Shown here piece by piece: positions 21,060 through 31,752 of a stretch of DNA of 64,000 bases. How positions within the stretch are numbered: position 1 is the stretch's first letter; every line of letters starts with the position of its first letter. A program made the translations under genes and the position numbers. Source of the stretch: Heloderma charlesbogerti (Eukaryota > Chordata > Lepidosauria > Squamata > Helodermatidae). The stretch is taken from the NCBI GenBank assembly GCA_026122225.1, contig JANEZZ010000975.1, positions 186,001-250,000 of the forward strand, in the 5' to 3' direction. The notes under the pieces are model-generated. The model was given only the letters and a program-made list of their open reading frames with translations, was not told where the DNA came from and did not search any database.

Positions 21060-21186
21060 GGGTGCAATTCTACGCATGTTTAGACAGAAAAAAAGTCTTA
21101 CACCTCCCAGCATTCCCCATCCTGGCTGGGGAATGCTGGGAGATGTAAGACTTTTTTCTGTCTAAACATGCATAGAATTGTGTTTT
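21060..21186. mobile_element. Harbinger-like palindromic MITE (127 bp)
   Basis: Long arms GCATGTTTAGACAGAAAAAA and CTTTTTTCTGTCTAAACATG are inverted. They flank a second inverted pair, CCCAGCATTCCCCA/TGGGGAATGCTGGG. TAA flanks both ends (21057-21059 and 21187-21189). The right terminus has decayed to GAATTGTGTTTT. Confidence 0.75.
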
Positions 21187-21207
21187 TAATAAGTATTTTT
21201 TAATATT

Positions 21208-21244
21208 CACACACACACAACACACAGAAAGAGAGAGAGAGAGA
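21208..21244. repeat. CA then GA simple repeat
   Basis: Short CA units pass into about eight GA units. Confidence 0.85.
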
Positions 21245-21245
21245 A

Positions 21246-22056
21246 CTTTCACAGGGTTGGATTGCCATAGTATGTTTTTCTCTAAACCTAACACTTAGCT
21301 AAGATTCTCCTGCTTTATGCTTGATTGCTCTATTAGTTATTTATCCAGTTCTTCATTCTGCTCCTTATTGATAAGGACTTTCCTTTTTTTCAACAGGACA
21401 AAGATCCAGATACTGTCTAGCAATATGTAGCCTATAATCATCCAGTATTTAACCCCTGCAAGCACACTGTCAAGGAAGCATGAGAATGAACCATCCTTTA
21501 AGTCCAACCCAGCCCCCAGGCTGAACACAGTGGGAGGTGATGAGGTAGTATTACAGAGAAATGTTTATTGCTTCCAAGAAGCCTTCATGTGACACCAGTT
21601 GTAAACCACAGCCTAAAAAGGCAGAGACTTCTTATAAATCACCTGGGTTTCTGTTTCCTTTGCTCATAGTAAAAGAGCTTCATGATTAAAAAGAGAAAGT
21701 TGCAGCTAGGGCTTCCATAATTTCATATGCATCCCTGTGGAGTAAATGTGAGACATTCTGGGAAAATAAGATCAATTTTAAAAAAAAAACTATTCCTGAG
21801 ATAAATGTCACTGGTAAAGCCACCTAGAGATATGTAATGAACCACGTCAAGAACTGTGTTTAATATACTTTCAAGACAAACTATAATATTCTTCACACTT
21901 AACATGACTTTAGCTTCATTTGCCTCCAAAACACAGATATATCTCTGATGCTTTATAACAGGCAGAAATAGCACTCAGATTGTTAAACTATGCAACGTTA
22001 ATATGAGTCTTCCCAATACACATGCACAGGTGTAGAAAGGTACCTCTAGTGCACTT
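21246..22056. other. unassigned stretch
   Basis: About 800 bases with no recognised gene or repeat boundary. Confidence 0.5.
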
Positions 22057-22625
22057 AAGAACATAAGAACCATGCTAGATCAGACCAAGAGTCCATCTAG
22101 TCCAGCATTCTGTTCACAAAGCGGCCACCCAGCTGCCCACTGGAAACTAACATGCAGGATATGAGTGCAACAGCACCCTCCTACCAATGTTCCCCAGCAA
22201 CTGGTGTACAGATGCATACTGCCTCTGATACTGGAGGTATCATATAGCCATCAGGGCTAGTAGCCATTGATAGCCTTATCCTCCAGGAATTTGTCCAACC
22301 CCCTTTTAAAGCCATCCAAATTGGTGGCCATCACCACATCTTGTAGTAATGAGTTCCATAGTTTAACTATGCACTGTGTGAAGTCCTTCTGTTTATCTGT
22401 CCTGAATCTCCCACCAATCATCTTCATGGAATGACTCCAGGTTCTAGTATGATGAGAGAGGGAGAAAAATGTCTCCCTATCCACTTTCTCCACATCATGC
22501 ATAATTTTGTACACCTCTATCATGTCTCTCTTACTCACCTTTTTTCCAGGCTAAAAAAATCCCAGCTGTTGTAACCTTTCCTCATAGGGGAGATGCTCCA
22601 GCCCCTTGATTATTTTAGTTATCAC
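22057..22625 (-). mobile_element. CR1-clade LINE (family B), 3' part
   Basis: The 3' end (AAGAACATAAGAACCATGC on the plus strand) is followed by UTR and the decayed C-terminus of ORF2. The coding end is open from 22538 down to 22257. The copy is 5'-truncated near 22625, just beyond the GATTATTTTAGTTATC phrase. Confidence 0.85.
22257..22538 (-). pseudogene. LINE ORF2 C-terminus, truncated remnant
   Basis: A 93-codon open frame forms the extreme C-terminal part of a CR1-clade ORF2 protein, downstream of the reverse transcriptase domain. Visible landmarks are MIEVYKIMH near residue 5, FSLSHHTRTWSHSMK near residues 26-40, GGRFRTDKQK near 42-51, LWNSLLQDVVMATNLD near 61-76 and FKRGLDKFLEDK near 78-89. 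The frame lacks any catalytic region. It is a passive remnant of a 5'-truncated insertion, not a gene. Confidence 0.85.
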
Positions 22626-23142
22626 TTATTTTGGCAATTCCTCTGCCCTTTAAATTAACTACCCAGCATTTCAGTATTATGCATTCTTTTCTTTCTAAAT
22701 GTCCTTAAGTAACATGTGGTCGAGAACGTGTGCTCGAGCAAAAGAACATTTTAAAATGCTACTGACGTCAGTCACAGATTTATTTATTTTGGGCCAGATT
22801 ATTAGGAAACCTGCCCAAAGAGACTATTCTGTACACAAACAGATTGTAAGACAAAGGGGAGATTAAAGTACATTAATGAACGACTGAGTCACATGACTCT
22901 ATCTTGAGTATGTTTGGATCTATCTTTAATTTGTTTAATTGGCCTTTAAGTGGCAGGCTGCACTCCAGCATATGGTGAGTCACACTTCTTTTTAATATAT
23001 CAGGTACAACATGCTATTCCAGAGGTGCATGGATCTGGAAGTTTCTCATCTGAAGAAGAATCCTAGGCTACAAAGGAACAAGGCCAATGAAACACCCATT
23101 CAGAGCCTTCTCGCCGGGATGCAATTACAGGGAATTCCCATC
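22626..23142. other. unassigned stretch with CRE-like palindrome
   Basis: No gene was recognised. A perfect TGACGTCA lies at 22763-22770 and an AP-1-like TGAGTCA near 22885. Both are short enough to occur by chance. Confidence 0.4.
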
Positions 23143-23275
23143 CATTGATTGATTGATTGAACTGTTATCCTGCTCTTCAACCAAAAAGGCTCCCAGAGCA
23201 GTTTACAAAAATTCAGGATAGACCCTGTCTGCAGGCTTACAATCTAAAAAGACATGACACACAAGGAAAACGGGG
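23143..23275 (-). mobile_element. old retroposon 3' fragment
   Basis: A (TTGA)n start is followed by TGCTCTTCAACCAAAAAGGC and GGCTTACAATCTAAAAAG. This matches the fragment at 20025-20215. Confidence 0.5.
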
Positions 23276-24484
23276 TGGGGAGGGAAGTGTGATTCATTTA
23301 AATGACTGCTGGCTTCTTACTCTAAAGAGCTGAAAGAACTTCTAACTTTGGGGGAAACTGTAACAAGCTGCCTTGTTGCTGGCCTTGGTCCTGAACCCAG
23401 CTTTTGGCAAACTGTCTCCTGCTCCCATCACCTATTCTCTGCTCCTTCCCAGCCATTAAGTCTTCATCCCATTGTCTACACACTGACTATGTCTGGTCAA
23501 TGAGAATTCCTACTCTCCTTACACTGAGCAACTCGCTTGAACTCCACTTGCAAATGCTCCTCAGCCTGGTAGGAGTAAACCTCCCAAGACCTTTACTGTG
23601 GTACCAGGATGTAAGGGTAGGGCGGAGAGAGGAGCTGACACTGACTTATTATCAGGCCATTGTTTTCTAAAGATAGTCCAATACACTCAGTGGGAGGTAA
23701 GGACTATGGACTGGATCCAGATTTAGTCAGAGTAGGGCCACTGAAATCAATAGCATTTAAGTTAGTCTAAGTATGACTAACTCTAGATCCAACCTTATTA
23801 ACGGGGACAGTCAGCTGTTTTGTCACATCTTTGATGTGGATCTCATGCATACTGCACACTTTCACACATGCGCATATTTTTTGATCTATAATAAGCACTG
23901 CTTTGGAAAAAATTGTTTGATAGAATTGGCAAGGACCAAATGTTATGCAGTTGAAAGCATATAGCAAGCATGAGCCCTTCCTAATAATTCAGACCACAGT
24001 GTGCAACAAGCATGCTAATGCAGGTAAAGCACACATTAAACCCTCATCATAAGTGCAGCTATGGGCCCAAACTAGCTAAGTACTATCAACTTTCTCAGCC
24101 TTGTTACCAGAGATCCTTTTTGAAACTGCTGGGTGTTGAACCTAGAACCATACTGCATGTGAACTATTGCTGAGCCATGGGCTCTATGCTTCAGTGGCTT
24201 ACATGGGGTATCACAAAATGGTTTAAAAATTGCACATTATAATCTAAATTACTGCTTGACTTGAAGTACAGGGATGCACAACCCTTTGCCCAGTATCACC
24301 TGAGGGGGCCAAGGGAACCCCATCCACTTCCTCCCACAGATGGCAAGAGTAAATGTGATCTAACCCACCTCTGCATTGTGAGAGACACAATGCAGTAACC
24401 CCATATCCATCATCCTGAGCACCTTAAAGGATGGACAGAACACAAGTGATAAATAAAATATAACTGGTGGAATACCATGAACTT
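23276..24484. other. mostly unassigned stretch
   Basis: No supported gene. The phrase GTGTTGAACCTAGAACCATA, then GCTGAGCCATGG, near 24133-24180 could be a decayed minus-strand SINE of family 1. Confidence 0.45.
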
Positions 24485-24658
24485 ACATGTGGAAATCAGC
24501 CCCGTGACCTCTGGGAACCAACATGTATTGAACTGAACTCCCGAGTCACTTACACTGGTGTAGCTCAACTGAAATCAATTACACCAGTGTAGATGACTCA
24601 AGAGCTCAGTTCAATACATGCTGGTTCCCAGGGGTCACAGGGCTGATTCCCACATGCA
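24485..24658. repeat. large foldback repeat (about 75-bp arms)
   Basis: The left arm runs from ACATGTGGAAATCAGCCCC through CAACATGTATTGAACTGA to CTTACACTGGTGTAG. It is mirrored by TACACCAGTGTAG, TCAGTTCAATACATGCTGG and GGGCTGATTCCCACATGC. This is probably a MITE. No target duplication could be confirmed, so the superfamily is unknown. Confidence 0.8.
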
Positions 24659-24765
24659 TGCTCATGACAATCAGAGGATAACTTGCATGTGTGAAGAAGC
24701 CAGCACAGATCAATACAGACAGCGTTTTCATATCACTTCACAAACACTTTTTAGTAGAAGCAATT

Positions 24766-25019
24766 CACCCATTCTGGAGAAGAGAAGACTCAGGCCGTGG
24801 GGGCATGATGGCACTTTTCAAATAGCTGAAGGATTTCAGAAAGGTGAAGGCAAAGCCTTGTTCCCTGCTGCCCAGGAGGAGTGGGTGAAGAGACTAGATC
24901 TAATGAGCTTTAATGTACAGGAGGGTAGATTTCAGTTGAACATTAAAAGAAGCATCTTGATGGTAAGAGCAGTTCTCAACAATGGACTCAATTACTTAGA
25001 GTGGGGAGTGGGCTTTCTC
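24766..25019 (+). mobile_element. CR1-clade LINE fragment
   Basis: The frame reads LEKRRLRP, then PAAQEEWVKRL, then GRFQLNIKRSILMVRAVLN. These are landmarks of the C-terminal end of a CR1-clade ORF2. It is abruptly followed at 25020 by a TAGGGATGG terminus. Confidence 0.6.
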
Positions 25020-25195
25020 TAGGGATGGTGGAGAAATCTGCAGTGGATTCAAATAAGACCAGATTTTCAAGAATCCGACCTGCAAAGTCCACAGCAGACC
25101 AGCTCTACTCACCTCCAGGTCTGCTGGATTCCCTATGAGGCAGGTCTTCTCCATTCGTGATAGGCTAATGGTGGCCACCATTAGCCAATCGCAGG
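25020..25195. mobile_element. hAT-like MITE, left end and palindrome
   Basis: It starts TAGGGATGGTGGAGAAATCTG like the other TAGGGATG elements. It carries the palindrome GGCTAATGGTGGCCACCATT (about 25164-25183) within GATAGGCTAATGG..CCATTAGCCAATC. No right terminus or target duplication was found, so the right boundary is arbitrary. Confidence 0.45.
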
Positions 25196-26153
25196 GAAAT
25201 TATAGCTGTAAATTGTGTAGTTTATGGGATTTGCAGCCATAAAGCACTTCCTTCTGTGAAAATTGTGGCATACAATATTGGGAGAGTCAGAAATGCTGAG
25301 AAAGATGGAGAAAAAAAGGAGAATATGCAGAGTTCATGAAGGAGTCAAAAGATATTGCTGGATTCCATGCCGATTCTGGTTTTGATTATGTAACAAAACC
25401 AGTAGGACCTACAACAAAACGTTGCAGTATGAAGTGCTGCTATTCAGGATTCCAGCCACTCCATTCCATTCCCCCTCCACAACCTGATTTTCCAGTTTTT
25501 CCAACAGTCAATCACCATTCCATGGGGTCACTGAACACCCGCGGTCATCATTGGGCTGTTTGGGGGTTCCACCCATCTTGGGGTATTTTTCTCAAAATGC
25601 TTTGTAATTCTCCAATCCTGGGGGTTCCCACAAGCCTGCTGATACCTCCTTCTTGTGCATGGGTTGATCTAGTGTTGGGTACATAACCATCGGCACTCAC
25701 AGCCTGAACATTGAGAATAGAAGGAATTATACATAACTGCAGCTTCAGATGATTAGAGATTTCACTGCTCAATAGCATGCAGACCAAATTGCAAACCTTC
25801 CCATTTTTCAAGTCTCCAAATACAGTACAGACAGAAAGCTTAGAGTTCCCAGGCCCCTTTATTCTCTGCTGCACTTTGAAGCAGTTTCCAAGCTCCCAAT
25901 TAGCTCAAGCTAGAGAAACTAGCAGTGTAATGAAAACCAGCCATAAGAATATTGCATTGAATCACCACAATTCTAGATGACATTTAAACTTTGGAAAGTG
26001 TATAAAGGAGGGCTAACAAAGATGATTAAAGGGGAAAACATATGGGGAAAAGAGGAGAAGTGTTCTGCATGGGGTGGGGGGAGATGTCAGAAAGAGGTAT
26101 GAATAACATTTGTCCACCCAATTCTCTGGGAACAGGAGAAGCAGCAATGTGTT
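25196..26153. other. unassigned stretch
   Basis: About 950 bases with no recognised gene or repeat boundary. A 116-codon frame at 25336-25686 shows no domain. Confidence 0.5.
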
Positions 26154-26985
26154 CATAGAATCATAGAACAGCAGGGTAGGGAGGGGCCTACAAGACCATC
26201 ACGTCCAACCCCCTGCTCAATGCAGGAATCCAAGTCAGAGCATCCCCAACAGATGGCTGTCCAGCTTCATCTTGAATGCTTCCAATGTGGGAGAGCCCAC
26301 CACCTCCCTAGGTAATTGGTTCCACTGTCATATTCCTCTAACAGTCAGGAAGTTTTTCCTGATGTTCAGCTGGAATCTGGCTTCCAGGGCTTTGTTTCCA
26401 GTCCCCTGATCATCTTTGTTGCCCTCCTCTGAACCCTCTCCAGCTTGTCTGCATCCTTCTTAAAGTGTGGTGCCCACTACTGGACACAGTACTCCAGATG
26501 AGGCCTAACCAGTGCTGAGTAGAGGGGAACCAGTACTTCCCAGGATTTGGAAGCTATGCTTCTATTAATGCAGCCCAAAATAGTATTTGCCTTTTTTGCA
26601 GCCACATCACATTGTTGGCTCATATCCAGCTTGTGGTCGACAACAATTCCAAAATCCTTCTCGTTTGTAGTGTTGTTGAGCCACATATTCCCTGTCTTGT
26701 AATTGTGCATTTGGTTTCTTTTTCCTAGGTGCAGAACTTGGCATTTATCCCTATTAAATTTCATTCTGTGGTTTTCTGTCCAGCACTCCAGTCTATCAAG
26801 ATCACACTGAATTTTGTTTCTGTCTTCTAGGGTATTAGCTATCCCGCCCAATTTTGTGTCATCTGCAAATTTGATCAGCATTCCCGTCACCTCCTCCTCC
26901 AAGTCATTAATAAAAATGTTGAAGAAGAGCACTGGGCCCAGCACTGAACCCTGCAGTACTCCGCTTGTTACCTCTCCCCAGTTTG
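26154..26985 (-). mobile_element. CR1 LINE, 5'-truncated
   Basis: The plus strand starts CATAGAATCATAGAACAG, the reverse complement of the CR1 terminal octamer-type repeat (ATTCTATGA). It continues through the 3' UTR (CAAGACCATCACGTCCAACC) into the coding region. It is truncated at about 26985 within the reverse transcriptase domain. Confidence 0.92.
26477..26944 (-). pseudogene. CR1 reverse transcriptase, C-terminal remnant
   Basis: A 155-codon frame covers the later palm and the thumb/C-terminal region of CR1 ORF2. The catalytic FADDTKLGG motif (RT motif C) is intact near residues 26-34, preceded by [11 protein letters not shown]. Downstream landmarks are [11 protein letters not shown] near 69-79, [19 protein letters not shown] near 102-120 and RPHLEYCVQ at the end. 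The N-terminal RT motifs, endonuclease and start are missing because the copy is 5'-truncated, and the frame ends before the true C-terminus. Non-functional. Confidence 0.9.
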
Positions 26986-27643
26986 GGTTAAATTACAGGT
27001 GTTTGTACATCAAATTATAAGATTAGTGTCACAATGGAAGAGGCTCCTTGGGGTTGTGAAATCTCAATTTTTAAAACCTTAAGGAGTTAAGGCACATTTG
27101 GACAAACTGGATGTGAGTTTCTTGCTCCAGAATCAGGGTTTGCTGAGTTTCCCTCCTTAACCACATTTTTATTTTTGCTATTTTAAGAGCTATACTTTTG
27201 GCAAAATCACATTCCTGGAAGGACTGTACCACTCCAGGTGGTAAGTGATGGATTGCATTTTTTTAAACATTTCTCCCATGTAAAAACAAACTCTTTGTAT
27301 ATTTTTTTAAAAACTCTAACATATCAGAGAGAGGTTAGAAACTGTTCTTCCCAATTTCCTAGTTTTCTATGCACAGGGACATTGATTTTTGCAGAGGAAC
27401 ATGTTCAAAATGGCAATCTATCTGCCAATTCCCTCCAACTCCCTTTGGCCTTGAACTGCCATTCAATCTGCAGGCAGGGCTGAATATTTCTTAAGGCTTA
27501 AAAGCCTCATCACTTTGTCGAGATGCACTGTGATATTTTGTGCATAACTAATAAAAAGATCTTGGGAATAATTATCTGTTGCGGGATCGCAGGTAGCCTT
27601 GTGACTCAAAAGTATTTCCAGTACATTGTGAACTGGGAATCCC
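26986..27643. other. unassigned stretch
   Basis: About 650 bases. Long T-rich segments and scattered CTTAAGGAGTTAAGG-like phrases are present, but no family was recognised. Confidence 0.45.
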
Positions 27644-27800
27644 TAGAAATGGGATGGGGCCATGGCAAGGTGGAGGTGCCATCTAGTGAGCCCCAGAGGG
27701 CTGGACTGGGGCTGCAGGAAGGCCAGATTTGGCCTACAGGCCTTGCGTTCAACACCCCTGTGCTAAAGGGGTGCCAGAAACAGGTTTCAACCATTTCAAC
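27644..27800 (+). repeat. 157-bp duplicated segment, copy A
   Basis: The segment begins TAGAAATGGGATGGGG and ends CAACCATTTCAAC. It is repeated at 28763-28919 with the same length and only a handful of substitutions. It includes GTTCAACACCCCTG, a hAT/Charlie-like right end, yet identity continues about 40 bases past it. Confidence 0.9.
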
Positions 27801-28211
27801 AATGTACTGGATGATGAAGTAGAACAAATAGATTAAGGGGTGGAATCCAGAGCCATTAAAATCACTGGCTGTTTACAACATTGACTTCAGTGAGATAGAG
27901 ACTGCACCTGAAGTAGGTCTTAATGAAAGACTGGAACTGGACCCTTATGTAGTAAATGAGGAGATACTTTCCTTTTCGAAGGTCAAAACTATTTTTTTTA
28001 CAATCATGCATAATATGCTAAAGCAGGGGTTTTGAACCTCTTTCAGCCCCAGGGCTGGAATCAATTTCAGAGAAGCTCTTGGGGGCTGCATCCCAGTGGC
28101 AGGAGATGCTAAATGCAAAAGGAGATGGAACCAAAATACCAGGATATTTTAGCTAAAAGGCCTTACAGCAAGTAACTAAGCCTTAAGAGAGGCATTTAAA
28201 TCTTCCAGAAT
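27801..28211. other. unassigned stretch
   Basis: GCAGGGGTTTTGAACCTCTT near 28022 resembles a hAT/Charlie left terminus, but its partner was not found. Confidence 0.4.
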
Positions 28212-28710
28212 TGTCCTGCATTGGCTGCAACAGACTCTTGAGTGAAGGGACTAAGCAAGAAGCACCATAAAAGGCACAGGACCTAGAAGAATACTGTTGT
28301 TTTTAGCACTGGCTAGGCAGACACTGGAGGCTTTTAACACCAAAGCTTGCTGAGCCCCACCCAGAGCTCAGCTGCAGTACATTAGAGCTCTCTGGTCAGA
28401 GCCCTGCTCATAAGGAGTCACTTCCTCCTGAGGAGTCTATCCTTGTAGTCCAGCACTTCTTCTTACAGGAGCCCTGCTGATTAGCCTCTTAAGGCAATGA
28501 TGCTCTCTGGGACTGGAGGGGGGGGTCACTCAGCCGCTTTTTTTGAAGCAGAGCTCCCCTCTTCCTGTGGGAATTGAGCCATGGTCCTCTCCCCAGAGGG
28601 CCCAGGCTCCCCCATGTCTCATGATACAGATGGTTCAGTGGTTTCATCCATCTCTGGGAGCTCTCACTCCTTGGAGGAGGAGTGGGGAGTCCTCTAGCTG
28701 AGGCATGACA
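28212..28710 (-). mobile_element. candidate solo LTR (499 bp)
   Basis: On the plus strand it begins TGTCCTGCATTGG and ends GAGGCATGACA, giving TG..CA ends and TGTC termini on both strands. AGAAT flanks both sides (28207-28211 and 28711-28715), a perfect 5-bp duplication as made by retroviral or Ty3-type integrases. Minus orientation is suggested by a Ser/Pro/Glu-rich open stretch like that in the other LTRs here. No polyadenylation signal was identified, so this is not certain. Confidence 0.5.
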
Positions 28711-28762
28711 AGAATGGGGGGAAACCCATGCAAAAGCCAAGAAACCACCAGTCAGTGGTTGG

Positions 28763-28919
28763 TAGAAATGGGATGGGGCCATGGCAAGGAGGAGGTGCCA
28801 TCTAGTGAGCCCCAGAGGGCTGGACTGGGGCTGCAGGAAGGCCAGATTTGGCCTATGGGCCTTGTGTTCAACACCCCTGCGCTAAAGGGGTGCCAGAAAC
28901 AGGTTTCAACCATTTCAAC
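28763..28919 (+). repeat. 157-bp duplicated segment, copy B
   Basis: The partner of 27644-27800 in the same orientation, about 1.1 kb away. Differences seen include GGAGGAG for GGTGGAG, CCTATGGG for CCTACAGG and CTTGTGTTC for CTTGCGTTC. Confidence 0.9.
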
Positions 28920-29644
28920 TGGCATACCGAGTGTGGTGCCATCCCTTTGGCAAGCATGATGAGTGGCCAGCCTTCCTCCTAACTTTGAAGCTGCAGAACA
29001 ATCCCTGTCACCTCCTGAGGTCCAAAGCTGGGAAGAAAGACAGTGACTGTTTGGCAGCCCAAAGAGCTCTGGCCACACAGGAGCAAACAGGCAATCCCCC
29101 ACCCTATTGGGCTTTCCTGCTCAGAGCAAGAAAGGCATGGGGAGAGCACTGGATGCCAGGTCCGGCCCAAGGCTTTTTGCCACCTGAGGTGAAGGTGGTG
29201 CCCTCTCCTTTTCCATGTACAAAAGCCAACTGGACTGTTTCTTCAGCACTGGCAATGGAACAGCATCCTCCACTGGATGCAGGTGGGTTATGGGGCAGGG
29301 CAGGTGGGTTAGGGGACTAATGGTAGGGCTGACCGTGCTGGATGCTGTTGAGTGAAGGTGCATGAGGCACCTTCAGACTGTGGCACCCAGCAGGGCATCC
29401 TCCCATCCAGACTTTCCTCAGAAGCTGGTGACTACATGTTTTTGCTCAGCCTGCAAGGTGAGCCAAAACCTGCAGACCCCTGCACATCACCACCATTTTA
29501 GCCATCATATTCTGTTTTACCTCAAGGACTGAGGGAATAACGTTAGGGATTTCTTCCCAGTCTGAGCATTACTAAGACACACGGAGACTACAGTGAGTAA
29601 CATAACAGAAATATTAACATCTTAGAGCAAAACATCTCAGCTTG
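28920..29644. other. unassigned stretch
   Basis: About 720 bases, moderately GC-rich. The 129-codon frame at 28931-29320 has no recognisable domain. Confidence 0.45.
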
Positions 29645-29850
29645 CACCTTCTTTAGCTGTTGTGATGTAGAGATACATATCCCACCCTCAAGCTGTTCAA
29701 GGCAAGACCCATGCCCGTCCCCAACAGCATCTCCGCAAAAACCCTATGAGATCGATTAAGCTAACCCAATCTCATGGCTGCATCGTGATGAATTGGGATT
29801 TGAATCCAGGTTTCTGCAGTCTAAATCCAGTACTTTATTCACTGTATCAC
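29645..29850 (-). mobile_element. old tRNA-derived SINE, family 2 (diverged)
   Basis: Read on the minus strand it has the order seen at 33061 and 63237: a decayed tRNA head (GATTTGAATCCAGGTTTCTG on plus), a middle CCCTATGAGATCGATTAAGC and a tail ATACATATCCCACCCTC. Heavily diverged. Confidence 0.5.
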
Positions 29851-30183
29851 ACTTTAAATCCATATATGCCCTCAAAAACGTTGTTTTCACCTTCGAAGAA
29901 TCCTTTCCACATTGGTGTATCAGCAAAGAAATCTCTAGATGTTGCAGAGGATTCTGTAGAGCACTCTGTGGTTCATAGAATCATAGAATAGTAGGGTTCA
30001 AAGGGGCCTATAAGACCATCAAGTCCAACCCCCTGCTCAATGCAGGAATCCAAGTCAAAGCATCCTTGACAAGTGGCTGTCCAGCTTCATCTTGAATGCC
30101 TCCAGTGTGGGAGAGCCCACCACCTCCCCAAGTAATTGGTTCCACTGTCGTATTGCTTACAGTCAGGTAGTTTTTCCTGATGT

Positions 30184-30850
30184 TCAACTGGAATCTGGCT
30201 TCCAGGGCTTTGTTTCCAGTCCCCTGATGATCTTCATTGCCCTTCTCTGAACCTTTTCCAGTTTGTCTGCGTCCTTCTTAAAGTGTGGTGCCCAGAACTG
30301 GACACAGTACTCAAGATGAGGCCTAACCTGTGCTGAGGAGAGAGAAAGTAATATTTCATGTGATTTGGAAGCTATACTTTTATTAATGCAGCCCAAAATA
30401 GTATTTGCCTTTTTTGCAGCCACATCACATTGTTGGCTCATATTCAGCTTGTGATCGACAACAGTTCCAAGATCCTGCTTGCTTGTAGTGTTGTTGAGCC
30501 ACGTATCCCCCATCTTGTAACTGTGCATTTGGAATCTTTTTCCTAGGTGCAGAACTTGGCATTTATCCCAATTAAATTTCATTCTGTTGTTTTCAGCCCA
30601 GCACTCCAGCCTATCAAGATCACTTTGAAGTGTTTCTGTCTTCCAGGGTATTAGCTATCCCACCCAGTTTTGTGTCATCTGCAAATCTGATAAGCACTCC
30701 CTGAACCGCCTCATCCAGGTCATTAATAAAAATGTTGAAGAGCACTGGACTGTGGTGTGTGGTACTCCGCTCACTACCTCTCCCCAGTTTGAGAAGATCC
30801 CACTGATAAGCACTCTTTGAGTCCGATTCTGTAGCCAACTGTGCATCCAC
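30184..30850 (-). pseudogene. CR1 reverse transcriptase, C-terminal remnant
   Basis: Two overlapping frames in different phases. The upstream one (30850-30620) holds NIFINDLDEAV and RFADDTKLGG. The downstream one (30582-30184) holds [48 protein letters not shown] and the C-terminal KVQRRAMKIIRGLE. A frameshift separates them. The catalytic FADD is intact, but the protein is broken by the shift and by the LTR inserted just upstream. Confidence 0.88.
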
Positions 30851-30869
30851 CTGATTGTTGTTCCATCTT

Positions 30870-31396
30870 TGTCAGGGTGGACATTGAGCCCACAGAATCC
30901 CAGAGTAGTTCTGATTCTGAGGTAGAGCAGCTGCTCCTGGGAGAGGAGCGCGCTCATCCTTCCCAGGGCCAACAGCTGGCAGACATTCCTCCCACTGGCA
31001 TTCCTGGCATAGATAGAGTCCTGGGATTGAGAAAGCGCAGGAAGAAGACTTGCTGGATGCGTGACGCCGATGCAGAGAGCGGCGCCAAATGGAGGGCGCA
31101 GAAAGGAGGCATAGTGCCCGGTTGGTGCGCAAACAACGGTTGCGCCCAGAGCATCCATGGGAAAAGGGGAGGGACTCTCCCTAGCCCATAAGTTCAGGGT
31201 CTGCCAGTGATTCTCCTTCAAACGGGGACCAACTGTTCCAACTTAGGGCATAGGTACTCTGCTGCTCATAGCTAGTTGCTACAGTAGAGTTGTTAAGTTG
31301 TAAAAGAGGAATAAAGCTTTGAAAAGAATCCCTTTGTCTGTGTCTGGACTTGGCTACTGGATTAGGCTGAAAGAGGCCGCCAAGGAGCCCTTGACA
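30870..31396 (+). mobile_element. solo LTR (527 bp), copy 1
   Basis: It begins TGTCAGGGTGGACATTGAGC and ends AGGAGCCCTTGACA. The 5-bp duplication ATCTT is perfect (30865-30869 and 31397-31401). A polyadenylation signal AATAAA at 31310-31315, followed by TTTGTCTGTGTCTGG, gives plus orientation. No internal retroelement sequence remains, so it is a recombined solo LTR. A close relative is at 56597-57125. Confidence 0.9.
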
Positions 31397-31425
31397 ATCT
31401 TGCCCAGTTTTAGCTAGTTTGCTCA

Positions 31426-31752
31426 TCAGAATATCATGGAGCACTTTGTTCTGAAGTCGAGGTATATTATGTCCACAGCATTCCCACAGTCCACAAGGGA
31501 GGTGACCTGATCAAAAAATGAGATCAGATTCGTCTGGCAGGATTTGTTCTTGACAAATCCATGTTGGCTTTGAGTAATCACTGCATTGTTTTCAAAGTGC
31601 TTACAGATGGATTGCTTTATCATCTGCTCCAGAATTTTCCCAGGGATTGATGTCAGACTAACTGGTGTGTAATTCCCAGGTTCCTCTTTTTTGCCCTTTT
31701 TGAAGATAGGGACAACACTAGGCCTCCTCCAGTCATCTGGCCCCTCACCCAT
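31426..31752 (-). pseudogene. CR1 reverse transcriptase, N-terminal palm remnant
   Basis: A 108-codon frame carries early RT landmarks: PDDWRRPSVVPIFKKGKKEEPGN near residues 5-27, then PVSLTSIPGKILEQMI (residues 30-45), ENNAVITQSQHGFVKNKSC (residues 54-72) and IIYLDFRTK near the end, where the usual YLDFSKAFD (motif A) has been shifted out of frame. It belongs with 30184-30850 across the LTR. Confidence 0.88.

Noticed and set aside
22763..22770. Functional CRE site (TGACGTCA)
   Set aside because: A single 8-mer with no promoter, gene or conservation evidence.
30655..31221. 188-codon minus-strand frame as a gene
   Set aside because: It runs from an LTR antisense strand into CR1 coding sequence. 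The fusion is an artefact of the LTR insertion.
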